NCBI GenBank assembly: GCA_030762895.1
Contig: JAUPTC010000148.1
Location: 23,476 to 87,475 of the forward strand
Direction of reading: 5' to 3'
Origin: Sophora flavescens
Lineage: Eukaryota; Streptophyta; Magnoliopsida; Fabales; Fabaceae
Length of the DNA: 64,000 nucleotides
The translations under genes and the position numbers were made by a program. A model generated the notes under the pieces. The model did no database searches, had not been told where the DNA came from, and saw only the letters and a program-made list of their open reading frames with translations. Below, one piece after another: positions 1 through 9,933 of this stretch. The first letter of the stretch is position 1. The number at the start of each line of letters is the position of its first letter.

Positions 1-584
1 GGAGGAATCTTTGGTTTGCATGCCAATAGTAACTCCTATAAGTTATTAGTTTGTTTATTGTTTTGTTAATTATGTGGGAGTTACACTTTTTAATATGAGA
101 AGTAAAGTGTGGCAGCCACATAATGATGGTTGTGAGAGAATAATAAACTCACCATTAGAGGCTGAGTTAAGGAGGGAATTAGTGAGTCATTTAGTGACAT
201 GATTAGGCTAATTATTGTGGGGGTTATGATCTCTTTTGGAAGACAAAAAGTTGGCAGCCTAATACTCTATTTGTACACTCCATTTTCATGTTGAATAATA
301 ACTTGGATGTTGAATTTGGATTGAAATCCATTTGTGAGAGAATTGCCTCTCTTAGGTTCTTGGTTGAGCCAACTATTGTTCTTATCAAGAATCCAAGATT
401 CTTGTGGCGAACTTCATAGGCTTATCAAACTCTCTAGTTTGTGGCGCCATACCATCTCTAATCTTCACCATTTTCATATTTTCTTCTTCTTATTTTGGTT
501 CCAAAAATTGGTTTCGCATTAACTTGTTAAGAATTCAACCAAATAGATCTTCAACAGGGCAACCTCACCATTTGGTTGTCATCA
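1..584 (+). repeat. LTR of array A, 5' part outside the window
   Basis: Matches 1893-2476 almost base for base and ends with TTGTCATCA directly before the primer site. About 402 bp of its start lie beyond the window edge. It carries the hairpin series at 336-351, 386-404 and 426-441. Confidence 0.9.
336..441 (+). promoter_or_regulatory. Hairpin module of the LTR, copy in array A
   Basis: Three inverted repeats in a row: GAGAG/CTCTC (336-340 with 347-351), CAAGAATC/GATTCTTG (386-393 with 397-404) and CAAACT/AGTTTG (426-431 with 436-441). The last two are each preceded by CTTATC and followed by TGGCG. The same three occur in every LTR family of this window with altered but still paired stems. 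The module probably lies in the R/U5 part of the transcript; its role is unknown. Confidence 0.7.
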
Positions 585-586
585 AG

Positions 587-598
587 TGGTATCAAAGC
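587..598 (+). other. Primer binding site, tRNA-Met type
   Basis: TGGTATCAAAGC two bases after the LTR end. It is one base different from the usual plant initiator-Met site TGGTATCAGAGC. The same site follows the LTRs at 2479-2490 and 4371-4382. Confidence 0.85.
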
Positions 599-662
599 TT
601 AGGCTTTGGTTGAATTTTGAGTTTTGTTCTTCTTGTACCTTTCTCCTTTTCTTCTTTTTGCT

Positions 663-1274
663 ATGTTGCGATTTGAAAATTTCGACTATGTGCAAGAACA
701 TGGGAAAGAGGTTGAAGAGTTGATCCGGCAAATGCATGAGAGTCGTGACAAGAGGATGAGAGATAACGAACAAAAGAGGTTGAGAAAAGAGGAAAGAATG
801 AAAAGACAAATGGAAAGTTTTGAAGACCATGTGAAGAAGTTGGTGGAAGACTCCAACAAGAAAGAGAATGAGAAGAAAGAGAGAGAGAAAGCAAAACAAG
901 AGAATGAGGCAAAAGCAAAAGAGAGTGAAAAGAAAAGTGATGGTCAAAAGGAAAAAGAAAAAGAGAGTGAAAAGAAGAGTGATAATCAAGAGGAAAAAGA
1001 AAACGAGAGTGAGAAGAAGAATGATGAGCAAGAGAAAAATAGTGAACAAAAAGAGAGTTCTTTGGCAACAAAAAGTGAGGAGAAGAGGGCTTTGATTTCA
1101 AGACAGCCCCAATGCATAATTTATTGCAAGGACTTTTGTTTAATTTCCAATGCTTCTAATGATCTCTCTTTGCCTAGTGGTGTTGTAACTCTTTTGCAGA
1201 AATTTGGAGATTTCATCCCAAATGAAGTACCCCCATGGTTGGGAAACTTTCAAGGATTCCAAAAGTCTCAATAA
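663..1274 (+). pseudogene. Coiled-coil ORF of array A, unit 1 (frameshifted)
   Basis: Begins MLRFENFDYVQEH and continues with a long charged Lys/Glu/Gln-rich stretch expected to form a coiled coil. It then runs into the segment that in complete elements precedes the RT (ISRQP..., LLQKFGDFIPNEVPHG). A run of five C at 1231-1235, against four in unit 2, shifts the frame and ends the protein early. A second indel in the G-run near 1503-1508 breaks the downstream part, which continues at 1204-1539 and 1536-1730. It has no gag domain, zinc knuckle or enzyme motif. Confidence 0.75.
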
Positions 1275-1476
1275 AGCACCTACTCATGCTTTACCTCCTA
1301 TTGAAATATATTATGAACTTAAGTTTGATACAACCGATGTAATGGAAGAGTTCATCCCAAGGGAGGTACTCCATGGCTTGGGAACTTGCATGGTTACCCA
1401 AAAGTATGGATATCTTAACACAAGATTCGATAACATGCTTGGGATTGAAGTCATAAATTCGAGGACGAATTTTCTT

Positions 1477-1490
1477 AAAGAAGGAGGGTA
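1477..1490 (+). other. Polypurine tract, array A unit 1
   Basis: AAAGAAGGAGGGTA lies immediately upstream of the TGATATGAGC start of the next LTR. Equivalent tracts precede the LTRs at 3382 and 5275. Confidence 0.75.
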
Positions 1491-2476
1491 TGATATGAGC
1501 CATGGGGGGCAAGTCCAATTTCCAACAAGAATTATTTGAGCCCAATGAAGACCATGGATCAAGAATCAAATCAAGGACTTGGTGGGCCCATGACAAGAGT
1601 TAGACACAAGAAATCCCAACAAGCTCTTAATTACATGGGGGCTATTTTGATAGAAGCAAGCCCAAGAATGAGACCAAATGGGATGGAGCCCCAATTGATG
1701 ACCTATCTCATTCAACTAGAAGACCCATGATCATTTTCAAATGGGGTGTGCTCTAGTTATGAGTCCACTTAGTTGTTTTATTTTAATTCAATAAGTGTAA
1801 TGGGTTATGTGTGTGTGTCCAAATTGGCTAAGTGTTGCAAATGGGTCAAGCCCACTTAAGTCCATGTTGTACACGAATTTGGGAGCTTAGTAGGAGGAAT
1901 CTTTGGTTTGCATGCCAATAGTAACTCCTATAAGTTATTAGTTTGTTTATTGTTTTGTTAATTATGTGGGAGTTACACTTTTTAATATGAGAAGTAAAGT
2001 GTGGCAGCCACATAATGATGGTTGTGAGAGAATAATAAACTCACCATTAGAGGCTGAGTTAAGGAGGGAATTAGTGAGTCATTTAGTGACATGATTAGGC
2101 TAATTATTGTGGGGGTTATGATCTCTTTTGGAAGCCAAAAAGTTGGCAGCCTAATACTCTATTTGTACACTCCATTTTCATGTTGAATAATAACTTGGAT
2201 GTTGAATTTGGATTGAAATCCATTTGTGAGAGAATTGCCTCTCTTAGGTTCTTGGTTGAGCCAACTATTGTTCTTATCAAGAATCCAAGATTCTTGTGGC
2301 GAACTTCATAGGCTTATCAAACTCTCTAGTTTGTGGCGCCATACCATCTCTAATCTTCACCATTTTCATATTTTCTTCTTCTTATTTTGGTTCCAAAAAT
2401 TGGTTTCGCATTAACTTGTTAAGAATTCAACCAAATAGATCTTCAACAGGGCAACCTCACCATTTGGTTGTCATCA
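1491..2476 (+). repeat. LTR of array A (986 bp)
   Basis: Starts TGATATGAGCC after a polypurine tract and ends TTGTCATCA before TGGTATCAAAGC. The first ~240 bp still encode the end of the element's reading frame (motif GGPMTR), which stops at 1728-1730. Hairpin module at about 2228-2333. Confidence 0.9.
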
Positions 2477-2554
2477 AGTGGTATCAAAGCTTAGGCTTTG
2501 GTTGAATTTTGAGTTTTGTTCTTCTTGTACCTTTCTCCTTTTCTTCTTTTTGCT

Positions 2555-3622
2555 ATGTTGCGATTTGAAAATTTCGACTATGTGCAAGAACATGGGAAAG
2601 AGGTTGAAGAGTTGATCCGGCAAATGCATGAGAGTCGTGACAAGAGGATGAGAGATAACGAACAAAAGAGGTTGAGAAAAGAGGAAAGAATGAAAAGACA
2701 AATGGAAAGTTTTGAAGACCATGTGAAGAAGTTGGTGGAAGACTCCAACAAGAAAGAGAATGAGAAGAAAGAGAGAGAGAAAGCAAAACAAGAGAATGAG
2801 GCAAAAGCAAAAGAGAGTGAAAAGAAAAGTGATGGTCAAAAGGAAAAAGAAAAAGAGAGTGAAAAGAAGAGTGATAATCAAGAGGAAAAAGAAAACGAGA
2901 GTGAGAAGAAGAATGATGAGCAAGAGAAAAATAGTGAACAAAAAGAGAGTTCTTTGGCAACAAAAAGTGAGGAGAAGAGGGCTTTGATTTCAAGACAGCC
3001 CCAATGCATAATTTATTGCAAGGACTTTTGTTTAATTTCCAATGCTTCTAATGATCTCTCTTTGCCTAGTGGTGTTGTAACTCTTTTGCAGAAATTTGGA
3101 GATTTCATCCCAAATGAAGTACCCCATGGTTGGGAAACTTTCAAGGATTCCAAAAGTCTCAATAAAGCACCTACTCATGCTTTACCTCCTATTGAAATAT
3201 ATTATGAACTTAAGTTTGATACAACCGATGTAATGGAAGAGTTCATCCCAAGGGAGGTACTCCATGGCTTGGGAACTTGCATGGTTACCCAAAAGTATGG
3301 ATATCTTAACACAAGATTCGATAACATGCTTGGGATTGAAGTCATAAATTCGAGGACGAATTTTCTTAAAGAAGGAGGGTATGATATGAGCCATGGGGGG
3401 GCAAGTCCAATTTCCAACAAGAATTATTTGAGCCCAATGAAGACCATGGATCAAGAATCAAATCAAGGACTTGGTGGGCCCATGACAAGAGTTAGACACA
3501 AGAAATCCCAACAAGCTCTTAATTACATGGGGGCTATTTTGATAGAAGCAAGCCCAAGAATGAGACCAAATGGGATGGAGCCCCAATTGATGACCTATCT
3601 CATTCAACTAGAAGACCCATGA
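2555..3622 (+). CDS. Coiled-coil protein of array A, unit 2 (intact, 355 aa from ATG)
   Basis: The only unbroken copy of this ORF in array A. The ATG at 2555 starts MLRFENFDYVQEH; upstream in-frame codons belong to the leader. Residues ~15-150 are rich in Lys, Glu and Gln with an evident coiled-coil character and contain repeats of the type ESEKKSD. About 151-205 correspond to the linker just before the RT of complete elements, ending near NEVPHG. The rest matches the extreme C-terminus of the pol polyprotein (NSRTNFLKEGG, GGPMTRVR) and is read inside the downstream LTR. It thus joins two distant parts of a pol polyprotein with all enzymes deleted. Function unknown; a structural or Gag-interacting role is only a guess. 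Confidence 0.7.
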   Translation: MLRFENFDYVQEHGKEVEELIRQMHESRDKRMRDNEQKRLRKEERMKRQMESFEDHVKKLVEDSNKKENEKKEREKAKQENEAKAKESEKKSDGQKEKEKESEKKSDNQEEKENESEKKNDEQEKNSEQKESSLATKSEEKRALISRQPQCIIYCKDFCLISNASNDLSLPSGVVTLLQKFGDFIPNEVPHGWETFKDSKSLNKAPTHALPPIEIYYELKFDTTDVMEEFIPREVLHGLGTCMVTQKYGYLNTRFDNMLGIEVINSRTNFLKEGGYDMSHGGASPISNKNYLSPMKTMDQESNQGLGGPMTRVRHKKSQQALNYMGAILIEASPRMRPNGMEPQLMTYLIQLEDP

Positions 3623-4368
3623 TCATTTTCAAATGGGGCGTGCTCTAGTTATGAGTCCACTTAGTTGTTTTATTTTAATTCAATAAGTGTAATGGGTTAT
3701 GTGTGTGTGTCCAAATTGGCTAAGTGTTGCAAATGGGTCAAGCCCACTTAAGTCCATGTTGTACACGAATTTGGGAGCTGTGTAGGAGGAATCTTTGGTT
3801 TGCATGCCAATAGTAACTCCTATAAGTTATTAGTTTGTTTATTGTTTTGTTAATTATGTGGGAGTTACACTTTTTAATATGAGAAGTAAAGTGTGGCAGC
3901 CACATAATGATGGTTGTGAGAGAATAATAAACTCACCATTAGAGGCTGAGTTAAGGAGGGAATTAGTGAGTCATTTAGTGACATGATTAGGCTAATTATT
4001 GTGGGGGTTATGATCTCTTTTGGAAGCCAAAAAGTTGGCAGCCTAATACTCTATTTGTACACTCCATTTTCATGTTGAATAATAACTTGGATGTTGAATT
4101 TGGATTGAAATCCATTTGTGAGAGAATTGCCTCTCTTAGGTTCTTGGTTGAGCCAACTATTGTTCTTATCAAGAATCCAAGATTCTTGTGGCGAACTTCA
4201 TAGGCTTATCAAACTCTCTAGTTTGTGGCGCCATACCATCTCTAATCTTCACCATTTTCATATTTTCTTCTTCTTATTTTGGTTCCAAAAATTGGTTTCG
4301 CATTAACTTGTTAAGAATTCAACCAAATAGATCTTCAACAGGGCAACCTCACCATTTGGTTGTCATCA
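3382..4368 (+). repeat. LTR of array A (987 bp)
   Basis: Same family and termini as 1491-2476. It differs by one extra G in the G-run near 3394-3401, which restores the reading frame of the unit-2 protein. Confidence 0.9.
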
Positions 4369-4446
4369 AGTGGTATCAAAGCTTAGGCTTTGGTTGAATT
4401 TTGAGTTTTGTTCTTCTTGTACCTTTCTCCTTTTCTTCTTTTTGCT

Positions 4447-5058
4447 ATGTTGCGATTTGAAAATTTCGACTATGTGCAAGAACATGGGAAAGAGGTTGAA
4501 GAGTTGATCCGGCAAATGCATGAGAGTCGTGACAAGAGGATGAGAGATAACGAACAAAAGAGGTTGAGAAAAGAGGAAAGAATGAAAAGACAAATGGAAA
4601 GTTTTGAAGACCATGTGAAGAAGTTGGTGGAAGACTCCAACAAGAAAGAGAATGAGAAGAAAGAGAGAGAGAAAGCAAAACAAGAGAATGAGGCAAAAGC
4701 AAAAGAGAGTGAAAAGAAAAGTGATGGTCAAAAGGAAAAAGAAAAAGAGAGTGAAAAGAAGAGTGATAATCAAGAGGAAAAAGAAAACGAGAGTGAGAAG
4801 AAGAATGATGAGCAAGAGAAAAATAGTGAACAAAAAGAGAGTTCTTTGGCAACAAAAAGTGAGGAGAAGAGGGCTTTGATTTCAAGACAGCCCCAATGCA
4901 TAATTTATTGCAAGGACTTTTGTTTAATTTCCAATGCTTCTAATGATCTCTCTTTGCCTAGTGGTGTTGTAACTCTTTTGCAGAAATTTGGAGATTTCAT
5001 CCCAAATGAAGTACCCCCATGGTTGGGAAACTTTCAAGGATTCCAAAAGTCTCAATAA
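4447..5058 (+). pseudogene. Coiled-coil ORF of array A, unit 3 (frameshifted)
   Basis: Same protein as 2555-3622 but with five C at 5014-5018 instead of four. The frame breaks at the same spot as in unit 1 and the remainder is open at 4988-5515. The breaks lie only in homopolymers, so sequencing error is a real alternative to decay. Confidence 0.7.
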
Positions 5059-5274
5059 AGCACCTACTCATGCTTTACCTCCTATTGAAATATATTATGA
5101 ACTTAAGTTTGATACAACCGATGTAATGGAAGAGTTCATCCCAAGGGAGGTACTCCATGGCTTGGGAACTTGCATGGTTACCCAAAAGTATGGATATCTT
5201 AACACAAGATTCGATAACATGCTTGGGATTGAAGTCATAAATTCGAGGACGAATTTTCTTAAAGAAGGAGGGTA

Positions 5275-6261
5275 TGATATGAGCCATGGGGGGGCAAGTC
5301 CAATTTCCAACAAGAATTATTTGAGCCCAATGAAGACCATGGATCAAGAATCAAATCAAGGACTTGGTGGGCCCATGACAAGAGTTAGACACAAGAAATC
5401 CCAACAAGCTCTTAATTACATGGGGGCTATTTTGATAGAAGCAAGCCCAAGAATGAGACCAAATGGGATGGAGCCCCAATTGATGACCTATCTCATTCAA
5501 CTAGAAGACCCATGATCATTTTCAAATGGGGCGTGCTCTAGTTATGAGTCCACTTAGTTGTTTTATTTTAATTCAATAAGTGTAATGGGTTATGTGTGTG
5601 TGTCCAAATTGGCTAAGTGTTGCAAATGGGTCAAGCCCACTTAAGTCCATGTTGTACACGAATTTGGGAGCTGTGTAGGAGGAATCTTTGGTTTGCATGC
5701 CAATAGTAACTCCTATAAGTTATTAGTTTGTTTATTGTTTTGTTAATTATGTGGGAGTTACACTTTTTAATATGAGAAGTAAAGTGTGGCAGCCACATAA
5801 TGATGGTTGTGAGAGAATAATAAACTCATCATTAGAGGCTGAGTTAAGGAGGGAATTAGTGAGTCATTTAGTGACATGATTAGGCTAATTATTGTGGGGG
5901 TTATGATCTCTTTTGGAAGCCAAAAAGTTGGCAGCCTAATACTCTATTTGTACACTCCATTTTCATGTTGAATAATAACTTGGATGTTGAATTTGGATTG
6001 AAATCCATTTGTGAGAGAATTGCCTCTCTTTGGTTCTTGGTTGAGCCAACTATTGTTCTTATCAAGAATCCAAGATTCTTGTGGCGAACTTCATAGGCTT
6101 ATCAAACTCTCTAGTTTGTGGCGCCATACCATCTCTAATCTTCACCATTTTCATATTTTCTTCTTCTTATTTTGGTTCCAAAAATTGGTTTCGCATTAAC
6201 TTGTTAAGAATTCAACCAAATAGATCTTCAACAAGGCAACCTCACCATTTGGTTGTCATCA
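5275..6261 (+). repeat. LTR of array A (987 bp), last copy
   Basis: Begins TGATATGAGCC and ends GTTGTCATCA, but it is followed directly by gag sequence (6262 on) rather than the primer site. The usual leader of about 600 bp is missing. Confidence 0.9.
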
Positions 6262-7564
6262 TCCACCATTATCTCCAAGGTCAGCCACTCTTCTAGCTAG
6301 GATGGACCATCAAGTCCAAGCTCTTCAAAGACAAATGGAGCAAATGAAAGCCAATTATGATAGACAACTTGCTAACCTACACCGTGACGATTCAAGTGAC
6401 TATGATAGTGAAAGAGGAAGGCCTAGAGGAGGACGACATAGAGGAGGAGGACATAGGGGAGAGAGACATGATAGAGGACTTGAAGGGGTCAAAATCAAAG
6501 TTCCTCCTTTATCGGGAAGAATGATCCAGGGGCTTACTTGGAGTGGGAGCTAAAAATAGAACAAGTCTTTGATTGTAATTCATACAATGAAAGCAAGAAG
6601 TTGAAAGTAGCCGCCCTTGAGTTCAAGGAATATGCCCTTGTGTGGTGGGACCAATTACAAAAAGAAAGGAGAAGACATGGAAGAGAGCCCATAGACACTT
6701 GGGAGGAGATGAAATTTGTCATGAGGAAGAGGTATGTCCCAAATCATTATCAAAGGGATATTCACAACAAGTTACAAAGGCTTACCCAAGGGACCAAAAG
6801 CGTTGATGAATATTTCAAGGAGATGGATTTGGCCTTACTTAGGTCAAATTTTCAAGAAGATAGGGAGGCTACCATGGCAAGGTTCTTACATGGCTTGAAT
6901 CAAGATATTCAAGACATAGTGGAGTTACAAAATTATGTGGAGCTTGAAGATTTGGTTCAACAAGCGATTGAGGTGGAACAACAAATTAAGAGGAGGAAGT
7001 CCAAATATTCTTTTTCTTCATCTTCCAAATTTCCATCCTCAAATTGGAAGGAAGATTCAAAGAAGGAGGGTGCACCATTTTCTAAAGAGGCCGGGAGCAC
7101 CCCTCAAGGAAAGAAGCCAACGGAAACAAGTTCTAGGAGCCGTGATGTGAAGTGTTTCAAATGCTTAGGCCATGGGCATATTGCATCCCAATGCCCAACA
7201 AAGAGGACAATGGTGGCAAGGAATGGTAAACTGGTCTCACAAACCAAAGCTTCAAGTGAGGAGAAGAGTGAAAAAGGAGAAGAAATTCCGGAGGGAGACT
7301 TATTCATGGTAAGAAGGCTTTTGGGAAGTCAAGTCAAGGATCATGAAGCAAGCCAAAGGGAGAATATCCTTCATTCTAGATGTCTAATTCAAGGAAAGGT
7401 ATGTTCTCTAATCATTGATGGTGGGAGTTGTGCCAATGTTGTAAGCACTAGATTGGTGTCCAAATTGAATCTTGTTACTAAGGCACATCCAAGGCCATAT
7501 AGGCTTCAATGGCTAAGTGAGGTTGGGGAAATGGTTGTGAACAAACAAGTAGAGGTTCCATTCT
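6262..7564 (+). pseudogene. Gag-protease fragment (fragment H), 5' part, interrupted
   Basis: Homologous to the gag-protease ORF of element I (54604-56274). It opens inside the N-terminal gag coding region (TCCACCATT...), continues through the coiled QALQRQMEQMKANYDRQL segment and an Arg/Gly-rich stretch, breaks frame near 6510-6540, then runs open through the retrotransposon gag domain (ALVWWDQ, YFKEMDLALL). Near 7156-7197 is a CCHC zinc knuckle, CFKCLGHGHIASQC. The protease begins at SLIIDGGSCANVV. At 7564 it is cut by element J, and the protein continues after the target duplication at 11655. Confidence 0.85.
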
Positions 7565-8392
7565 TGATATGTGCCAAGGGGGGCAAGTCAACTTTTCAAC
7601 AAGAATGATATGAGGCCAATGAAGACCATGGATCAAGAAGAAATTCAAGGACGTTGATGAAAATCTTATTTTCATTAATGGTGAACCAGCTGACTTATTT
7701 TGGCTGTATCTAGAGCTGTGGGTCTCCGATTGATGTATTCTTTGGTGCGTTGGAAAGCTTAGGAAATTTCCTACAAATCATATCTCAGGCCTCTTGACCA
7801 AATTCGTCTTATTTCATGATTAAAATAATAGTGGCATTTATGGACGAATTTTACACGAGTTTATTAGACTTTTTATGTTTTGTTAATTATGTGGGAGTTA
7901 CACTTTTAATTTGAGAAATAAGTGTGGCTGCTACATAATGATAGAGAGAGGGTAATAAGTCACTATTAAGTGGCTGAGTTAAGTGTGAGTTTAGTAAGTC
8001 ATGAATAGGCTAGTTATGTGGGGGTTATGGAATCTTTGGGAAGACAAAGGGTGAAGCCAAATGTTGGCAGCCACACCCCTATATGTAACATGCCTAAACA
8101 CATGAATAAACAACTTTGATGTTATTTTGGATCAAATCCATTTGTGAGAATATTGTTCTCCTAGGTTCTTGGTTGAACAAAACTATTGTTCTTATCAAGA
8201 ATCCAAGATTCTTGTGGCGAACCTCACTTGGCTTATCAAAACTCTTGTTTTGTGGCGCCATCATCATCTTCTTACTCATCCATTTTCTTTCTTTCTTCAC
8301 TTTAATCTTGGTTACAAAGTGTTACACGAATTTGTGTTAAAAATTCAACCAAAAAGATCATCAAAGGCAACCTCACCATTTGGTTGTCATCA
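7565..8392 (+). repeat. 5' LTR of element J
   Basis: Starts TGATATGTGCC and ends TTGTCATCA before the primer site at 8395. The hairpin module is at about 8143-8252: GAGAA/TTCTC, CAAGAATC/GATTCTTG (8196-8214) and CAAAAC/GTTTTG (8237-8252). Confidence 0.92.
8081..8087 (+). promoter_or_regulatory. Probable TATA box in the LTR of element J
   Basis: TATATGT about 60 bp upstream of the hairpin series. The same arrangement occurs in LTR-B (14784-14790), LTR-C (24404-24410) and, as TATATATA, on the minus strand in LTR-G near 12110-12117. Transcription would then start shortly before the hairpins. Confidence 0.45.
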
Positions 8393-8394
8393 AG

Positions 8395-8406
8395 TGGTAT
8401 CAAAGC
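8395..8406 (+). other. Primer binding site of element J
   Basis: TGGTATCAAAGC, two bases after the LTR, the same as in array A and element I. Confidence 0.85.
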
Positions 8407-9019
8407 TTAGGCTTTGGTTGAATTTTGAGTTTTGTTCTTCATCTTCTCCCTATCTTCTTTTCTTCTTTTAAACCAACAAACTATCAAAAAAAAAATTACA
8501 CTTTGATTCTATTTGTGATGGGAAAATTCCGTGGTTGTTGTTCTTGCTCAAAAAAAAAAAATTGCAAGTGTGATTCTCTTCTTCAAAGTTTGAAAAAAAA
8601 AATTGCACAAATTATAAGGAAAAAAAAAGTGTGCATGAAATCTTGGAAAAAAAAAGAGAAGAGAAGAGAAGAGAAGAGAAAAGTCTATTTGAGCAATTTG
8701 TGTTCTTGAAAAAAAAATATTTCCCTTCTTCCTTTGTTCTTATTTCCCATAGCTTTGCTTTTCTAGCCTTTCATTTTATTCTCCTGTTTTTTGATAAGTT
8801 TTGTGATTTTTGTTACTTGATTTTTGGATTTTTGTGTGGATTATGTTTGACTCCTCTAAGGCCTAAAAGAGAACAATTGAGTGGAAAAAGGCAAGAGTGA
8901 AAATTACATCTTGTGTGGAAAAAGCCAATTGAGTGAAATACATTTGTGTGCACAAGTGAGGGAGTGTAGTGAGGAATTTTATAATTTCTTGTTATCTTTT
9001 GATATTGTGTGTTCAAGTG
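8407..9019 (+). other. Leader region of element J
   Basis: Untranslated leader between primer site and gag, rich in A-runs and T-runs. It corresponds to the A-rich leader of element I (56275-56872 on the other strand). I see no gene in it. Confidence 0.6.
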
Positions 9020-9650
9020 ATGGCAGCCCATGAAGATAGTCCATCATTTTCTCCAAGGTCTTCAACTCTTTATGCTAGAATGACTACTCAAATACAAAAC
9101 CTTCAAAGGCAAATGGAGCAAATGAGTGCAAATTATGATAGACAACTTGCCATCCTTCAAAACCGAGAAGATAGAATTGAAAGGGTCAAGATCCGTTCCT
9201 ACCTTTAATGGGCAGAATGATCCCGAAGTCTATTTGGAATGGGAGATGAAGATAGAGTAAGTGTTCAATTGCAATAATTACAATGAGAAAAAGAAAATGG
9301 AGTTAGCATCTCTTCAATTTAAGGACTATGCACTTGTTTGGTGGGATCAATTTCAAAAAGAGAGAAGACGATGTGGGGTGGAGCCTATTGAGACTTGGGT
9401 TGAGATGAGAAAAATAATGAGGAGAAGATATGCTCCATACCATTGCCATAGAGTTCTTCACAACAAATTATCGAATGAGGGCAACACTTCAACCTCTAAG
9501 GAGGCCGTGGCAAGTGCTCATGGAAAGAAACCTATGGAAGTCTCTCCTAATTTGAGAGAAAATGAAAAAAAGAGTGAAAAAAAAATTGAAAAGAAGAGTG
9601 ATGAAAATGTGAAAAAGAATCAAGAGAAAAAATGTGAAAAAAAGTGAGAG
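9020..9650 (+). pseudogene. Degenerate gag of element J
   Basis: ATG at 9020 opens MAAHEDSPSFSPRSSTLYARM, homologous to the gag start of element I. The frame breaks near 9205 and there is an in-frame TAA near 9257. The gag domain core (YALVWWDQFQKERRR) is recognisable at 9261-9460. After HNKL it jumps to the Ser/Thr/Lys region that normally follows, with the second half of the gag domain and the zinc knuckle deleted, then dissolves into a Lys/Glu-rich tail. Confidence 0.8.
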
Positions 9651-9933
9651 TATGGAAAAGAGTGAGAGACAACAAAAAGATGAGAGCAAAACAAAAAGTG
9701 AGGAGGAAAAAGTAAATGCATGTTTTGATGTTTTTCCTAACTCTTTGCCTACTTGTGTTGATTCTCTTTTGAAGGAAATCGAAGATGTTCCTCCAATGGA
9801 AGCTTGCAAGACAACCGATGTAATTGAAGAGTTAATCCAAAGGGAAGTACCCCATGGTTTGGGAACTTGCATGGTTTCCCAAAAGCATGGATATCTTAAC
9901 ACAAAATTTGGTAATATACTTGGTAAATTGTAA
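9651..9933 (+). pseudogene. Lys/Glu-rich linker and pre-RT remnant of element J
   Basis: An open segment carries the repeated motif also seen in elements C and D (NACFDVFPNSLP.CVDSLLKEIEDVPP.EACK) and ends with REVPHGLGTC. That is the linker that precedes the RT in complete elements. No enzyme motif. Confidence 0.6.

Larger units (their letters stand above)
1..6261 (+). mobile_element. Array A: head-to-tail LTR-internal-LTR array of a non-autonomous Ty3/gypsy element
   Basis: Four LTRs (the first cut by the window edge) alternate with three internal regions at a period of 1892-1893 bp: LTR 1-584, internal 585-1490, LTR 1491-2476, internal 2477-3381, LTR 3382-4368, internal 4369-5274, LTR 5275-6261. 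Neighbouring units share one LTR, as expected from unequal recombination between LTRs rather than separate insertions. The internal regions are only ~906 bp and lack gag, RT, RNase H and integrase cores, so the element is non-autonomous. Units are nearly identical; the differences I see are mostly homopolymer lengths. Confidence 0.9.

Noticed and set aside
334..522. Short ORF (MRELPLLGSW...) repeated in every LTR-A copy, with relatives in LTR-B
   Set aside because: It overlaps the conserved hairpin module; the frame differs between families, so nucleotide conservation explains it better than a peptide.
587..598. Possible tRNA-Met gene fragments
   Set aside because: Only the 12-14 bases complementary to the tRNA 3' end are present, always next to an LTR, which identifies them as primer binding sites.
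582..1101. Hydrophobic-looking frames on the minus strand opposite the coiled-coil ORF
   Set aside because: Reverse complements of Lys/Glu-rich codons read as Phe/Leu/Ser-rich; they are shadows of the sense ORF.
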